Origin: JAHHTP01 sp964587555
GTDB taxonomy: Bacteria > Bacillota > Clostridia > Oscillospirales > Ruminococcaceae
Length of the DNA stretch: 10,865 nucleotides
Direction of reading: 5' to 3'
Assembly: GCA_964587555.1 (NCBI GenBank)
Contig: CAZPLR010000053.1
Coordinates: 1 to 10,865 of the forward strand
Notes under the pieces: model-generated
The model's input: the letters and a program-made list of their open reading frames with translations, nothing else
What the model was told of the DNA's origin: nothing
The model's database searches: none
Program-made: the position numbers and the translations under genes
In this document: positions 1 to 7,636 of the stretch, piece after piece
How positions within the stretch are numbered: the first letter of the stretch is position 1
How the letters are laid out: each line of letters starts with the position of its first letter

Positions 1-1913
1 TTCAGTCGATGGCGTTTGGCAACATGGGCGACGACTGCGGCACCGGCGTTGCTTTCACCCGCGATCCGGCTACCGGCGAAAAGGGCTTGTTCGGCGAGTT
101 CTTAACCAACGCGCAGGGCGAGGACGTTGTTGCCGGCGTTCGTACCCCGATGAAGATCACCGAGATGGCGGATAAATTCCCGGAGGCGTTCGAGAAATTT
201 AAAGAGGTTTGCGCGACGCTGGAATCTCACTACAGAGATATGCAGGACATGGAGTTCACCGTTGAGCATGGCAAACTCTACATGCTTCAGACCAGAAATG
301 GTAAGAGAACCGCACAGGCCGCTTTGAAGATTGCCTGCGATTTAGTAGACGAGGGCATGAGAAGCGAGAAGGAAGCGGTCGCCATGATCGATCCGCGTAA
401 CCTCGACACCCTGCTGCATCCGCAGTTTGATGCAAAGGCGTTAAAGGCCGCTGCCCCGATTGGCAAGGGCTTGGGCGCATCTCCGGGAGCTGCCTGCGGT
501 AAGATTGTATTCAACGCAGAGGACGCCGTGGAATGGGCTGCAAGAGGCGAAAAGGTCGTTCTGGTTCGTCTGGAAACCTCTCCGGAGGACATCACCGGCA
601 TGAAGGCTGCGCAGGGTATCTTAACCGTTCGCGGCGGCATGACCTCCCACGCGGCGGTTGTTGCGCGCGGCATGGGCGAGTGCTGCGTTTCCGGCTGCGG
701 CGATATCGCAATGGATGAAGCGAACAAGAAATTCACGTTAGCTGGCAAAGAGTTCCACGAAGGCGACGCGATCTCGATCGACGGCACCACCGGTAAAATC
801 TACGATGGTATCATTCCGACGGCTGACGCCACCATCGCCGGCGAATTTGGCCGCGTTATGGCTTGGGCTGATAAATACAGAACCTTAAAGGTACGTACCA
901 ATGCGGATACGCCTGCCGACGCGAAGAAGGCAAGAGAGTTAGGCGCAGAGGGCATTGGTCTTTGCCGCACCGAGCATATGTTCTTTGAAGAAGACAGAAT
1001 CGCAGCGTTCCGTGAGATGATCTGCTCCGACACTGCGGAGGAAAGAGAAGCGGCGCTCGAGAAGATCCTGCCATATCAGCAGGGCGACTTTGAGAAGCTG
1101 TACGAAGCTCTGGAAGGCAATCCTGTTACCATCCGTTTCTTAGACCCGCCGCTGCACGAGTTTGTTCCGACCGAAGAAGCCGACATTGAGAAGCTTGCTG
1201 CGGCGCAGGGCAAATCGGTTGAGCAGATCAAGAATATCATCGATTCTCTGCATGAGTTCAACCCAATGATGGGTCATCGTGGCTGCCGTCTGGCTGTCAC
1301 CTATCCGGAAATTGCGAAAATGCAGACCAAGGCTGTTATCCGTGCTGCGATCAACGTAAAGAACGCGCATCCGGATTGGAACCTTGTTCCGGAGATCATG
1401 ATTCCGCTGATTACCTCCTTAAAGGAGCTGAAGTTTGTCAAGAAGATCATTGTTGAAACTGCCGACGCCGAGATTGCCGCTGCCGGCGCCGACTTAAAGT
1501 ATGAGGTTGGCACCATGATCGAAATTCCGCGTGCGGCTCTGACTGCGGATGAAATCGCGAAGGAAGCGGATTTCTTCTGCTTCGGCACCAACGACCTGAC
1601 CCAGATGACCTTTGGTTTCTCCCGCGATGACGCCGGCAAGTTCTTAAACGCTTACTATGACCAGAAGATCTTAGAGAACGATCCGTTTGCGAAGATCGAT
1701 CAGGAAGGCGTCGGCAAGCTGATGGAAATGGCGATCAAGCTTGGCAAGCCGGTCAATCCGTCCCTGCACGTCGGCATCTGCGGCGAGCATGGCGGCGACC
1801 CGTCCTCTGTTGAGTTCTGCCACAAGATCGGCTTGGACTATGTATCCTGCTCGCCATTCCGCGTTCCGATTGCGCGTTTGGCTGCTGCACAGGCTGCAAT
1901 CAAGGATATGTAA
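1..1913 (+). CDS. ppdK: Pyruvate,phosphate dikinase, C-terminal about 635 residues (5' end outside window)
   Basis: Cytoplasmic enzyme that interconverts pyruvate + ATP + Pi and phosphoenolpyruvate + AMP + PPi. In fermentative anaerobes it commonly works in PPi-linked glycolysis. The frame is open from base 3, so the ATG at 9 is internal and the gene begins before the window. Counting from that ATG, the fragment shows GNMGDD-GTGVAFTRDP from the nucleotide-binding domain and then the phosphohistidine domain, with GGMTSHAAVVAR and its catalytic His at residue 214. The PEP/pyruvate barrel follows, with GLCRTEHMFF, MMGHRGCRL, CFGTNDLTQMTFG and HVGICGEHGGDP (catalytic Cys near 591). Known family positions for the His and Cys (about 455 and 831 in the Clostridium symbiosum enzyme) imply about 240 missing residues and a normal length near 874. 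No frameshift or lost catalytic residue is visible. A terminator follows 80 bases after the stop, so this is the last gene of its transcript. Confidence 0.97.
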   Translation, partial: QSMAFGNMGDDCGTGVAFTRDPATGEKGLFGEFLTNAQGEDVVAGVRTPMKITEMADKFPEAFEKFKEVCATLESHYRDMQDMEFTVEHGKLYMLQTRNGKRTAQAALKIACDLVDEGMRSEKEAVAMIDPRNLDTLLHPQFDAKALKAAAPIGKGLGASPGAACGKIVFNAEDAVEWAARGEKVVLVRLETSPEDITGMKAAQGILTVRGGMTSHAAVVARGMGECCVSGCGDIAMDEANKKFTLAGKEFHEGDAISIDGTTGKIYDGIIPTADATIAGEFGRVMAWADKYRTLKVRTNADTPADAKKARELGAEGIGLCRTEHMFFEEDRIAAFREMICSDTAEEREAALEKILPYQQGDFEKLYEALEGNPVTIRFLDPPLHEFVPTEEADIEKLAAAQGKSVEQIKNIIDSLHEFNPMMGHRGCRLAVTYPEIAKMQTKAVIRAAINVKNAHPDWNLVPEIMIPLITSLKELKFVKKIIVETADAEIAAAGADLKYEVGTMIEIPRAALTADEIAKEADFFCFGTNDLTQMTFGFSRDDAGKFLNAYYDQKILENDPFAKIDQEGVGKLMEMAIKLGKPVNPSLHVGICGEHGGDPSSVEFCHKIGLDYVSCSPFRVPIARLAAAQAAIKDM

Positions 1914-1992
1914 TCTCGACAGCGAAATCAAAAGCATCATAAAAAGCGTGCCGCCCCAAAGGCGAACACGCGTAAAGAAATGGTTCAATACC

Positions 1993-2035
1993 GCAGGGCG
2001 GCATAGTCGAAAGGCTATGCCGCCCTGCTTTTTTT
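1993..2035 (+). terminator. Intrinsic terminator of ppdK
   Basis: A perfect 14-bp GC-rich stem (GCAGGGCGGCATAG, 1993-2006, with its complement at 2015-2028) closes an 8-base loop and is followed by seven T (2029-2035). On the minus strand the stem is not followed by a T run, so it acts only for rightward transcription. Confidence 0.95.
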
Positions 2036-2324
2036 GCAAAACGCATCTGTTAACCCGCAGCCCTCATGCTCTTTTAAACGCTTTTTCCGTTCGCTGCCGC
2101 GTTTCCATGCGGAGAGGCTGCAAAAATGGTAAGAGCGGCTGTTCTCTTTTTCCGCATTCCGGTAAAGACCCGTATGTTTTGCGTCCTTTTGCGGAGAACT
2201 GCCGGCCCTCCCGCCGATGATCGCGGGAAAACTGCGAAAGACTTTCACATCTGCCTTGATGCCGTCGTCATACCGAGCGGCATGGGAAAGGGCTTTGTGC
2301 GGCGATTTGGGAATGCTTTGCCTG
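2036..2324. other. Intergenic stretch without a supportable gene
   Basis: This is the gap between the ppdK terminator and the end of trmO. Together with 1914-1992 it makes 411 bases between the two stop codons. Open frames exist on both strands, but they have no ribosome binding site and no recognisable family. One of them runs straight through the ppdK terminator stem. I find no clear intrinsic terminator for the leftward trmO operon here: GC-rich hairpins can be drawn, but none is followed by a T run in that direction. Confidence 0.6.
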
Positions 2325-3014
2325 TCAGACACGAAATACCTCGCAGACCGTCAGCGTTTGTCCGTCTACGCAAAAACGAATCTCAAATCCCGCAAACGGA
2401 AAGCCGTAGACGCGGTCGGGATCGTTTTGATAGGAGGGGCGCGGATCCTCCTTTAAAACCGCAATTGCCGTTTCGCGCTTGTCCTGCGGCAGCTTAGAAA
2501 GCAGCTCCGGCGGGAATATAACCTCTAGTCTGTAGCCGCTTAGCTTCTGCGAAAAGCCGCCCAAGGCATCCGGTATCGCGTCGGTCTGCGGCAGATACGG
2601 CTTGATGTCGTAAATCGGCGTTTTGTCGACGAGGTCTGCGCCGGAAACGATCAAAGTAAGCCCGTTTGCGGTCTGCCGCACCTCCTCAAGCTTAACGACG
2701 GAAAGCCCGAGCGGGTTTGGGCGGAACGGAGAGCGGGTTGCAAATACGCCCTTTTTGACATTCCCGCCTAAGCGCGGCGGGCGCACTGTCGGCGACCAGT
2801 CCTTCTGCGCTGTTTGGGAAAACTGCCAAATGAGCCATAGATGGGAGAACTCCTCGATGCCGCGCAGCGCGTCGGGATTACGGTATTTCGGGGCGAAGAT
2901 GATCGTTCCCTTCAGCGACGGGACTCGCCCGCTTTGACGCGGAATACCGAATTTGCTTGGGAAATCGGTGCGAATGAATGCAATCGGCGTCATGGTATGG
3001 GGATCGGAAGGCAT
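2325..3014 (-). CDS. trmO: tRNA (N6-threonylcarbamoyladenosine-37) N6-methyltransferase TrmO (TsaA/UPF0066 family)
   Basis: The TsaA/TrmO family methylates t6A37 to m6t6A in tRNAs that read ACY codons, using S-adenosylmethionine and a beta-barrel fold unlike Rossmann methyltransferases. The 229-residue product shows the family hallmark GVFATRSPFRPNPLGLS at about residues 89-105, preceded by a GIEEFSHLWLIW segment. The C-terminal part (DPRPSYQNDPDRVYG) matches the small second domain of the longer family members. The ATG (3012-3014) sits 4 bases after the stop of the RACo-like gene, with AAAGGAG at 3022-3028 inside the end of that gene, so the two are co-transcribed and probably translationally coupled. 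It is the last gene of the patatin-RACo-trmO operon. The link to its neighbours looks positional, because tRNA modification has no evident tie to corrinoid activation. Confidence 0.9.
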   Translation of the reverse strand: MPSDPHTMTPIAFIRTDFPSKFGIPRQSGRVPSLKGTIIFAPKYRNPDALRGIEEFSHLWLIWQFSQTAQKDWSPTVRPPRLGGNVKKGVFATRSPFRPNPLGLSVVKLEEVRQTANGLTLIVSGADLVDKTPIYDIKPYLPQTDAIPDALGGFSQKLSGYRLEVIFPPELLSKLPQDKRETAIAVLKEDPRPSYQNDPDRVYGFPFAGFEIRFCVDGQTLTVCEVFRV

Positions 3015-3018
3015 TTTC

Positions 3019-4569
3019 TCACTCCTTTGTAAAGCTCATACGTGCAATATAGCGATCCATGAAATAAGGCGAGGCGGAAAGATCGACTGTTTGGACGCGC
3101 TTTGCCATGCGGCAGCTTTTTTCCCGCATGGACGGATCAAGCAGCATTGCGGCGCCTGTTCCGGCGGCGTTGCCGACCGCTTGTCCCTTGGAAAGCAGCG
3201 CGTCCGGGAAAAGCCCGATTTTTCCGGCGGCATTTAGGTCGATGAATTTTCCAAAGCCCCCCGCTAAATAGAAATAGTCGACCTCTTTCGCGGTGATTCC
3301 CGCAGTATGAAGCAGGGTGTCTATCCCGGCGCAGACCGCCGCTTTTGCAAGCTGAAAATTTCGAATATCCTTCTGCGATAGAAAAACGCCCTCTGTAAGC
3401 GGCACCGCCGTTTGTCCATCCGGTGCGGAAAACGCGCTGTTTCCCAAAAAGGCTTCCTCCTCCAGATATCCGCTTTCATCCATCCAGCCCAAGGAGAGCA
3501 GCGCCGCCGCCGCGCTGATGAGTCCGGTGCCGCAGATGCCGCGCGCAGGCGTTCCTTCGATGGTGGTGCAGCACAGGCACCCGTTTTCAACAAAGACCGA
3601 ATCGATCGCGCCCTCTTCCGCCGCCATCCCGCAGGCAATGCCGCCACCCTCAAACGCAGGTCCAGCGGCGGTTGAGCAGGCGTAGCAGCACCCGTGATAA
3701 AGCAACACGCTCTCCCCGTTTGTGCCGACGTCGGCAAGCAGGATGGTATCCTTCGCGTCCTGTATTCCGCATGCCAGCATGGAGCAGGTAATGTCGCTGC
3801 CGACAAACGCAGAGATGGTGCGCGGCAGATAGACGCGCAGCGCGGGAAGCGACGGAAATAAAGTCTGCTCGGTGCAGGAGAGAAAGTCGTTAATTGCAAA
3901 CGGCGCGCAGGAAAGCGGTGCCACATCTCTTCCGGAAAGCAGATAAAGCATTGCAGTGTTTCCGGTCACGACTGCCTCGCAATCGCTTTCAGCGACGCGG
4001 TGTGCGCGTAAAAGCGCGGCGATCCTGTCAGATAAGGAAGAACAAATCGCAGCGCGTAAAGCTTCCTGTTTCCCGTCCAGCGCCTTTCCGACGCGGGAGA
4101 TCACGTCCGCGCCGAACCGCGCCTGCGGATTGGCAAATGCGGCGGTATTCAGCAAACGCGCGTTTTTTAGATCGTAGAGGGAAATCACAACGGTTGTCGT
4201 GCCGATATCTGCGGCGATGCCGTAGGGCTTTTGTGCGCCGGGAAATTGCAGCGCGAAAATAGACGCGGCAGCGATCTTCATATCGGAAACCGGCAGTGTG
4301 ATTGTACAGTCGCCCAGTGCGTCGGTCATGCAGGCAAGCCTTGTCTGCGGAGAGAGATTCGGCCGCCCTTTCAGCAGTGATTTTTCCTGCGGAGATAAAG
4401 GGGAAAGCGTGCCGGCAGCAATCACCGCGCACTTCCCGCAAACGCCGTTTTGACCGCAGGGCATTCTGAAATCGATATTCTGTTTGCAGATGAGGCTGGA
4501 AAGCCTTTCAGGCGGCGTAAAGTCTGCCGTATAGCGTGCGTCGCCTTGTTGGATGGTACAAACTGCCAT
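3019..4569 (-). CDS. RACo-like corrinoid-activation protein: [2Fe-2S] ferredoxin domain fused to ASKHA ATPase domain (DUF4445 family)
   Basis: Family members reductively reactivate corrinoid proteins whose cobalt has oxidised to Co(II), passing an electron from the Fe-S cluster in an ATP-dependent step. The N-terminal ferredoxin domain (about residues 1-95) carries Cys38, Cys44, Cys47 and Cys80 in the CGQNGVCGKC...RLAC pattern that binds [2Fe-2S]. The ASKHA domain starts at about 116 with ADIGTTTV (phosphate 1, 120-127). It continues with NPQARFGADVISRV (147-160), GNTAM (203-207), ADVGTNGE (279-286), STAAGPAFEGG (299-309) and the adenosine motif AGGFG near 440. At 516 residues it is shorter than the approximately 630-residue characterised RACo: the ASKHA core follows the ferredoxin almost directly, with no room for the usual linker and middle domain. 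The start is supported by AAAAGGAGC at 4578-4586. The gene lies 58 bases after the patatin-like gene and 4 before trmO. The corrinoid partner is unknown and is not in the window. Confidence 0.85.
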   Translation of the reverse strand: MAVCTIQQGDARYTADFTPPERLSSLICKQNIDFRMPCGQNGVCGKCAVIAAGTLSPLSPQEKSLLKGRPNLSPQTRLACMTDALGDCTITLPVSDMKIAAASIFALQFPGAQKPYGIAADIGTTTVVISLYDLKNARLLNTAAFANPQARFGADVISRVGKALDGKQEALRAAICSSLSDRIAALLRAHRVAESDCEAVVTGNTAMLYLLSGRDVAPLSCAPFAINDFLSCTEQTLFPSLPALRVYLPRTISAFVGSDITCSMLACGIQDAKDTILLADVGTNGESVLLYHGCCYACSTAAGPAFEGGGIACGMAAEEGAIDSVFVENGCLCCTTIEGTPARGICGTGLISAAAALLSLGWMDESGYLEEEAFLGNSAFSAPDGQTAVPLTEGVFLSQKDIRNFQLAKAAVCAGIDTLLHTAGITAKEVDYFYLAGGFGKFIDLNAAGKIGLFPDALLSKGQAVGNAAGTGAAMLLDPSMREKSCRMAKRVQTVDLSASPYFMDRYIARMSFTKE

Positions 4570-4627
4570 GAATATCCGCTCCTTTTCTTTTGACCCTTTC
4601 CCTGCGGAAGCTGCGGCGTGTCCGCGC

Positions 4628-5470
4628 TTACCGGTTTAGGTATTCCCGCAGCGCGTCAAGACACTGTAAAGCGTCCCTTTTGCCGAGATCATAGACTTTT
4701 TGCAGCTTTTTCGGATTTTTCTCGATCCTGCCTATTTCGATGGCTTCCGATGGGCGGATAACGAAGGCTTTGCCCTCCCGCTCCCACTTTTTCAGTGTTG
4801 CAACCGCGTGGTTGTAGATCAGATGCCGCCGCAGCATTTTATCGGCGGCTTGCGGGTATTGGCGCAAAAACAGCTTGACAAGCGGCTTTGAGACTTGTTT
4901 TTTCCGGTAATTCATATCTCTGGTGAGAACGACGATCAGCTTATCGTATCCTTGCCCGGACAGCCATTTAAACGGGATGCTGTCTGAGATACCGCCGTCT
5001 AAATAGAGGTTGTCGCCGATGGCGACCGGCTTTGAAACGAACGGCATGGAAGCGGAGGCGCGAAGCACGTCCATCTGCGCAAAAACGTTTTCGATTCTGA
5101 TATATTCCGGCATTCCGGTCTTTACGTTGGTCACAACGGCATAAAACGGGATATTTGCCTTCTGATAGGCTTCGTTGTCAAATGGGTCGAGCGTATGCGG
5201 CACATCTTCATAGGCGTATTTGGTGTCGACGATATTCCCCTCGCGCAGCAGCGGGAGCAGCCCCATGTAATTTTTATCCGGATTGTATTGCTTATTATAA
5301 CGGATCACTCTGCCCTTCTGTCCGGAAACGTAGTTTACGCCGAACAGCGCGCCTGCCGAAACGCCGGCGATGCCGTCGACCGAAATATGATTCTCCAGAA
5401 AGGCGTCAAGCACGCCCGCCGTAAACATTCCGCGCATTGCGCCGCCCTCTAATACCAATCCAATTTGCAA
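4628..5470 (-). CDS. Patatin-like phospholipase family protein (RssA/YjjU-like)
   Basis: A 280-residue patatin-fold serine acyl hydrolase, likely cytosolic or membrane-associated because no signal peptide is visible. Seen directly: an oxyanion-hole glycine loop EGGAMRG (8-14), the nucleophile elbow GVSAG with Ser38, and the second half of the Ser-Asp dyad at Asp158 in DGGISDSIP. All catalytic elements are therefore present and the enzyme should be active. The family includes phospholipases and lysophospholipases acting on membrane lipids, and the substrate cannot be deduced here. The start codon is TTG (5468-5470): a strong AAGGAGGAG lies at 5477-5485, and no in-frame ATG fits between it and the conserved QIGLVLEGG start. 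It is the first gene after its own sigma-A promoter (5502-5530) and is followed, after 58 bases without a terminator, by the RACo-like gene. Confidence 0.9.
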   Translation of the reverse strand: MQIGLVLEGGAMRGMFTAGVLDAFLENHISVDGIAGVSAGALFGVNYVSGQKGRVIRYNKQYNPDKNYMGLLPLLREGNIVDTKYAYEDVPHTLDPFDNEAYQKANIPFYAVVTNVKTGMPEYIRIENVFAQMDVLRASASMPFVSKPVAIGDNLYLDGGISDSIPFKWLSGQGYDKLIVVLTRDMNYRKKQVSKPLVKLFLRQYPQAADKMLRRHLIYNHAVATLKKWEREGKAFVIRPSEAIEIGRIEKNPKKLQKVYDLGKRDALQCLDALREYLNR

Positions 5471-5476
5471 AATGAT

Positions 5477-5485
5477 CTCCTCCTT
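5477..5485 (-). promoter_or_regulatory. Ribosome binding site fixing the TTG start of the patatin-like gene
   Basis: AAGGAGGAG on the minus strand contains the full AGGAGG core, about 8 bases upstream of the TTG at 5468-5470. It is the strongest Shine-Dalgarno in the window, which supports the rare start codon. Confidence 0.85.
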
Positions 5486-5501
5486 GAAAAATTCTTATAC
5501 T

Positions 5502-5530
5502 ATTATACATCATTCCATGCTTTTTCGCAA
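5502..5530 (-). promoter_or_regulatory. Sigma-A promoter of the patatin-RACo-trmO operon
   Basis: On the minus strand TTGCGA (5525-5530, 4 of 6 to consensus) is separated by exactly 17 bases from a perfect TATAAT (5502-5507). The expected start of transcription is near 5495, giving a leader of about 25 bases with the ribosome binding site well placed. The promoter begins right after the T run of the terminator of the preceding operon. Confidence 0.8.
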
Positions 5531-5534
5531 CCGG

Positions 5535-5572
5535 AATAAAAAGCTCTCTGCCTTTTTACCGGAAGAGAGCTT
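5535..5572 (-). terminator. Intrinsic terminator of the ABC transporter operon
   Basis: Reading leftward, AAGCTCTCT (5572-5564) pairs perfectly with AGAGAGCTT (5549-5541). The hairpin is followed by TTTATT, which gives five consecutive T when counted with the end of the stem. It lies 30 bases past the stop of the substrate-binding protein gene and separates this operon from the patatin operon. Confidence 0.85.
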
Positions 5573-5602
5573 GAAAGGTGCTGTTTGGTTTGCGCGGATC
5601 GA

Positions 5603-6805
5603 TCAGGAAATACCGCCGGAGGCTTCGGCAGCCGGCGCGAAAATCGTATTCGCCTGCTCATCGGTCAGCGTGATCGAAAACACCTCGCTGTAGTAACGCT
5701 TGGTTTCCTCGATGATGTCGATATCCTCAAAAAGCTGCGGATAGGTGGTTTTTGCCAGCCAGAGCAGTGTGACTGGAGTGTCGATGCCGACGGTATAGCT
5801 GCGGTACATACCGAGCGGCATTTTATAAACGCTGCCGTTTTGTACCGCCTTAACGCTGCTCCAATCGTAGCTGCCAATGGTGTTGTTCATGAGGTCGGAC
5901 GGTTTTGCGGCGTTGAAGTTGGTAATAAAGATAGCGCTTGGATTCCACGCATAGATCTGCTCCATGTTGACCGGAGCGGCGTTGTTGACGTCTAGCTCCT
6001 CAGCGACGTTTTTCGCGCCGATCGCATCCGCCCACCACTGTCCAAAGAAATGTTTGCCGGAGGTGGCAACGATTTCCTCGGTATATTGGAACAGGAAGAA
6101 AACTTCCGCCTTTTCCGCGTCGGTCAGGTCTGAAACGCGCTCCCGAACCAGCGCATAAGCGTTGTCGCTGAATTGGGCGACGGCTTCGGTCTTATCGTTT
6201 TCCGGGAAGATCTGTCCAAGTAAAGAAACCCACTGCTTGAGCGTTTCAACCGCATTATAGTCCCATTTGCTCGCTGAAACGGCAACGGCGCTTAATCCGG
6301 CGTTCTCTAAGCTTTCGCCAAGCGCCGGATTATCCGCGCTGAAAAAGACGACGTCAGGATTTAAGGTAATAATTTCCTCAACATTTACGGCGTTGTTATT
6401 GGCAAAGCCGGTTTGCGCATTTAGGATGTCCGGATAAAGCTGACCGAGCAGTCCATTTTTTGCAGGCGCCATGCAGGCAGGCGCCATGCCGACGATCTTT
6501 TCAGCGGAGTCAAATAAGACCGCTAAAACCGATGGCAGCGGATATGGATCGCAGACGACGACGCGCTGCACGTTCTTTGGCAGCTTGACGGTTCTGCCCA
6601 GGTGATCGACGACGGTGATCTCGGCGGTTTCGGCGCTGTCGCTGCTCCGGCTGTTTTCCTCCAAAGAGCTTTGTCCTTCTGAGGATTCCGGTTCGGAGGA
6701 TCCGGTAATATCCTGCGAGCAGGCCGCGAGGGAGAATACCATCAAAAAGCAGAGCAGAAGCGCAAGAAGCTTCCGGATATTGTAAAACTGACGGATTTGA
6801 TTCAT
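5603..6805 (-). CDS. ABC transporter substrate-binding lipoprotein, iron-chelate/cobalamin type (Peripla_BP_2, TroA-like fold)
   Basis: Extracytoplasmic binding protein that captures the substrate and delivers it to the FecCD-type permease encoded in the same operon. The 400-residue precursor has a lipoprotein signal peptide: basic start (R5, R11, K12), hydrophobic core at 13-27 and lipobox LAAC with the modified Cys at 29. A Ser/Glu-rich, low-complexity linker to about residue 60 tethers the folded domain to the membrane. The mature part begins ITVVDHLGRTVKLPKNVQRVV, the normal opening of the Peripla_BP_2 family, and contains the two-lobe elements NVEEIITLNPDVVFF and NMEQIYAWNPSAIFI. This family binds siderophores, haem, cobalamin or other chelates, and nothing in the sequence fixes the ligand. 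The ATG follows the ATPase stop by 15 bases with AAAGGA just upstream. It is the last gene before the terminator at 5535-5572. Confidence 0.92.
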   Translation of the reverse strand: MNQIRQFYNIRKLLALLLCFLMVFSLAACSQDITGSSEPESSEGQSSLEENSRSSDSAETAEITVVDHLGRTVKLPKNVQRVVVCDPYPLPSVLAVLFDSAEKIVGMAPACMAPAKNGLLGQLYPDILNAQTGFANNNAVNVEEIITLNPDVVFFSADNPALGESLENAGLSAVAVSASKWDYNAVETLKQWVSLLGQIFPENDKTEAVAQFSDNAYALVRERVSDLTDAEKAEVFFLFQYTEEIVATSGKHFFGQWWADAIGAKNVAEELDVNNAAPVNMEQIYAWNPSAIFITNFNAAKPSDLMNNTIGSYDWSSVKAVQNGSVYKMPLGMYRSYTVGIDTPVTLLWLAKTTYPQLFEDIDIIEETKRYYSEVFSITLTDEQANTIFAPAAEASGGIS

Positions 6806-6820
6806 AATGAAATATCCTTT

Positions 6821-7636
6821 CTATACGCAAGGCTCGTTTCGGTCGTTTGGCTGTGCTACCGAAACGGCTGTCACATTCTGAATTTCATATTCCGAGGTTT
6901 TCACGGTTTGAATGCGTGTATTTACGCCGAAATAGGCGCGAATGCTCTGCTCGGTGATTACCTCTGCGGCTTCTCCGAACAGATAGGCGCCGTCGGTGCC
7001 CAGCATCAGCGCCTTATTTGCATGCTGCAAGGCGTGCGCCGGATAGTGAGTGTTAAAGATGCAGGTCATTCCATGAGAGGAGAGGCTTGAAAGGGTCTGC
7101 AGAACGATCAGCTGATTTCTGAAATCAAGATTGGTTTCCGGCTCGTCTAGAATCAATACGCATGGATTTGCCGCCAATGCACGGGCGATCAGAACCATTT
7201 GCAGTTGTCCGCCGCTTAATTCGGTGCAAAGTGAATCCCGCAGCGATGCCAGCCCCAATCGCTCTAAAATGGCAAGACAGGCGTCGACATCCTTTTTTTG
7301 GGGGCTTTGAAACGGGTTCAGACGGCTGGTACGCCCCAAAAGCGTCATTTCTAAAACATTATATGGGGGAATCTCGCCCTTTGCCTGTGGAACATAGGCG
7401 ATCCTACGCCATCGCTCCCGACCGGAAAGCTTGGAAAGCGGTCTGCCGTCAAGCAGCGTATCGCCCTGTTCCCAGCGCAGCAGCCCGGAGATGCAGCGCA
7501 GCAGCGTTGTTTTTCCGCTGCCGTTTGGGCCTAAGATTGCAAGCAGATCGCCGCTTTGGAGATCAAAATTGATCTCCCGCAGAACCGGATTATTTTTGCG
7601 GTAGGAAAAGCGTCCGTTTTTGACCTCCAGATTCAT
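6821..7636 (-). CDS. ABC transporter ATP-binding protein, FepC/BtuD/FecE type
   Basis: Cytoplasmic nucleotide-binding subunit that powers the importer. The 271-residue product has all the expected motifs: Walker A GPNGSGKT (36-43), Q-loop Gln84, signature LSGGQ (140-144), Walker B LILDEP with Asp164 and Glu165, the D-loop around NLD (169-171) and switch His197. The reading frame is open further upstream to 7876, but that part lies antisense-free inside the permease gene in another frame and has no ABC homology. The true start is the ATG at 7634-7636, because the family fold begins there (MNLEVKNG) and because it overlaps the permease stop as ATGA. No strong ribosome binding site precedes it, so translational coupling to the permease is likely. 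The binding protein gene follows 15 bases later. Confidence 0.95.
   Translation of the reverse strand: MNLEVKNGRFSYRKNNPVLREINFDLQSGDLLAILGPNGSGKTTLLRCISGLLRWEQGDTLLDGRPLSKLSGRERWRRIAYVPQAKGEIPPYNVLEMTLLGRTSRLNPFQSPQKKDVDACLAILERLGLASLRDSLCTELSGGQLQMVLIARALAANPCVLILDEPETNLDFRNQLIVLQTLSSLSSHGMTCIFNTHYPAHALQHANKALMLGTDGAYLFGEAAEVITEQSIRAYFGVNTRIQTVKTSEYEIQNVTAVSVAQPNDRNEPCV

Noticed and set aside
2015..2332. Minus-strand open frame of 105 codons with a GTG start overlapping the end of trmO
   Set aside because: It runs through the perfect ppdK terminator stem, has no clear family features and a low-complexity basic composition, and looks like chance openness in GC-rich sequence.
2126..2497. Plus-strand open frame of 123 codons downstream of ppdK
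   Set aside because: It has no ribosome binding site, its 3' half is antisense to the well-supported trmO gene, and its composition is Arg/Pro-rich as expected for a shadow frame.
6461..6489. Tandem repeat of GCAGGCGCCATGC in the binding-protein gene
   Set aside because: It is a two-copy in-frame coding repeat (MAPAC-MAPAK) within a normal-length protein, with no sign of a mobile element or CRISPR structure.
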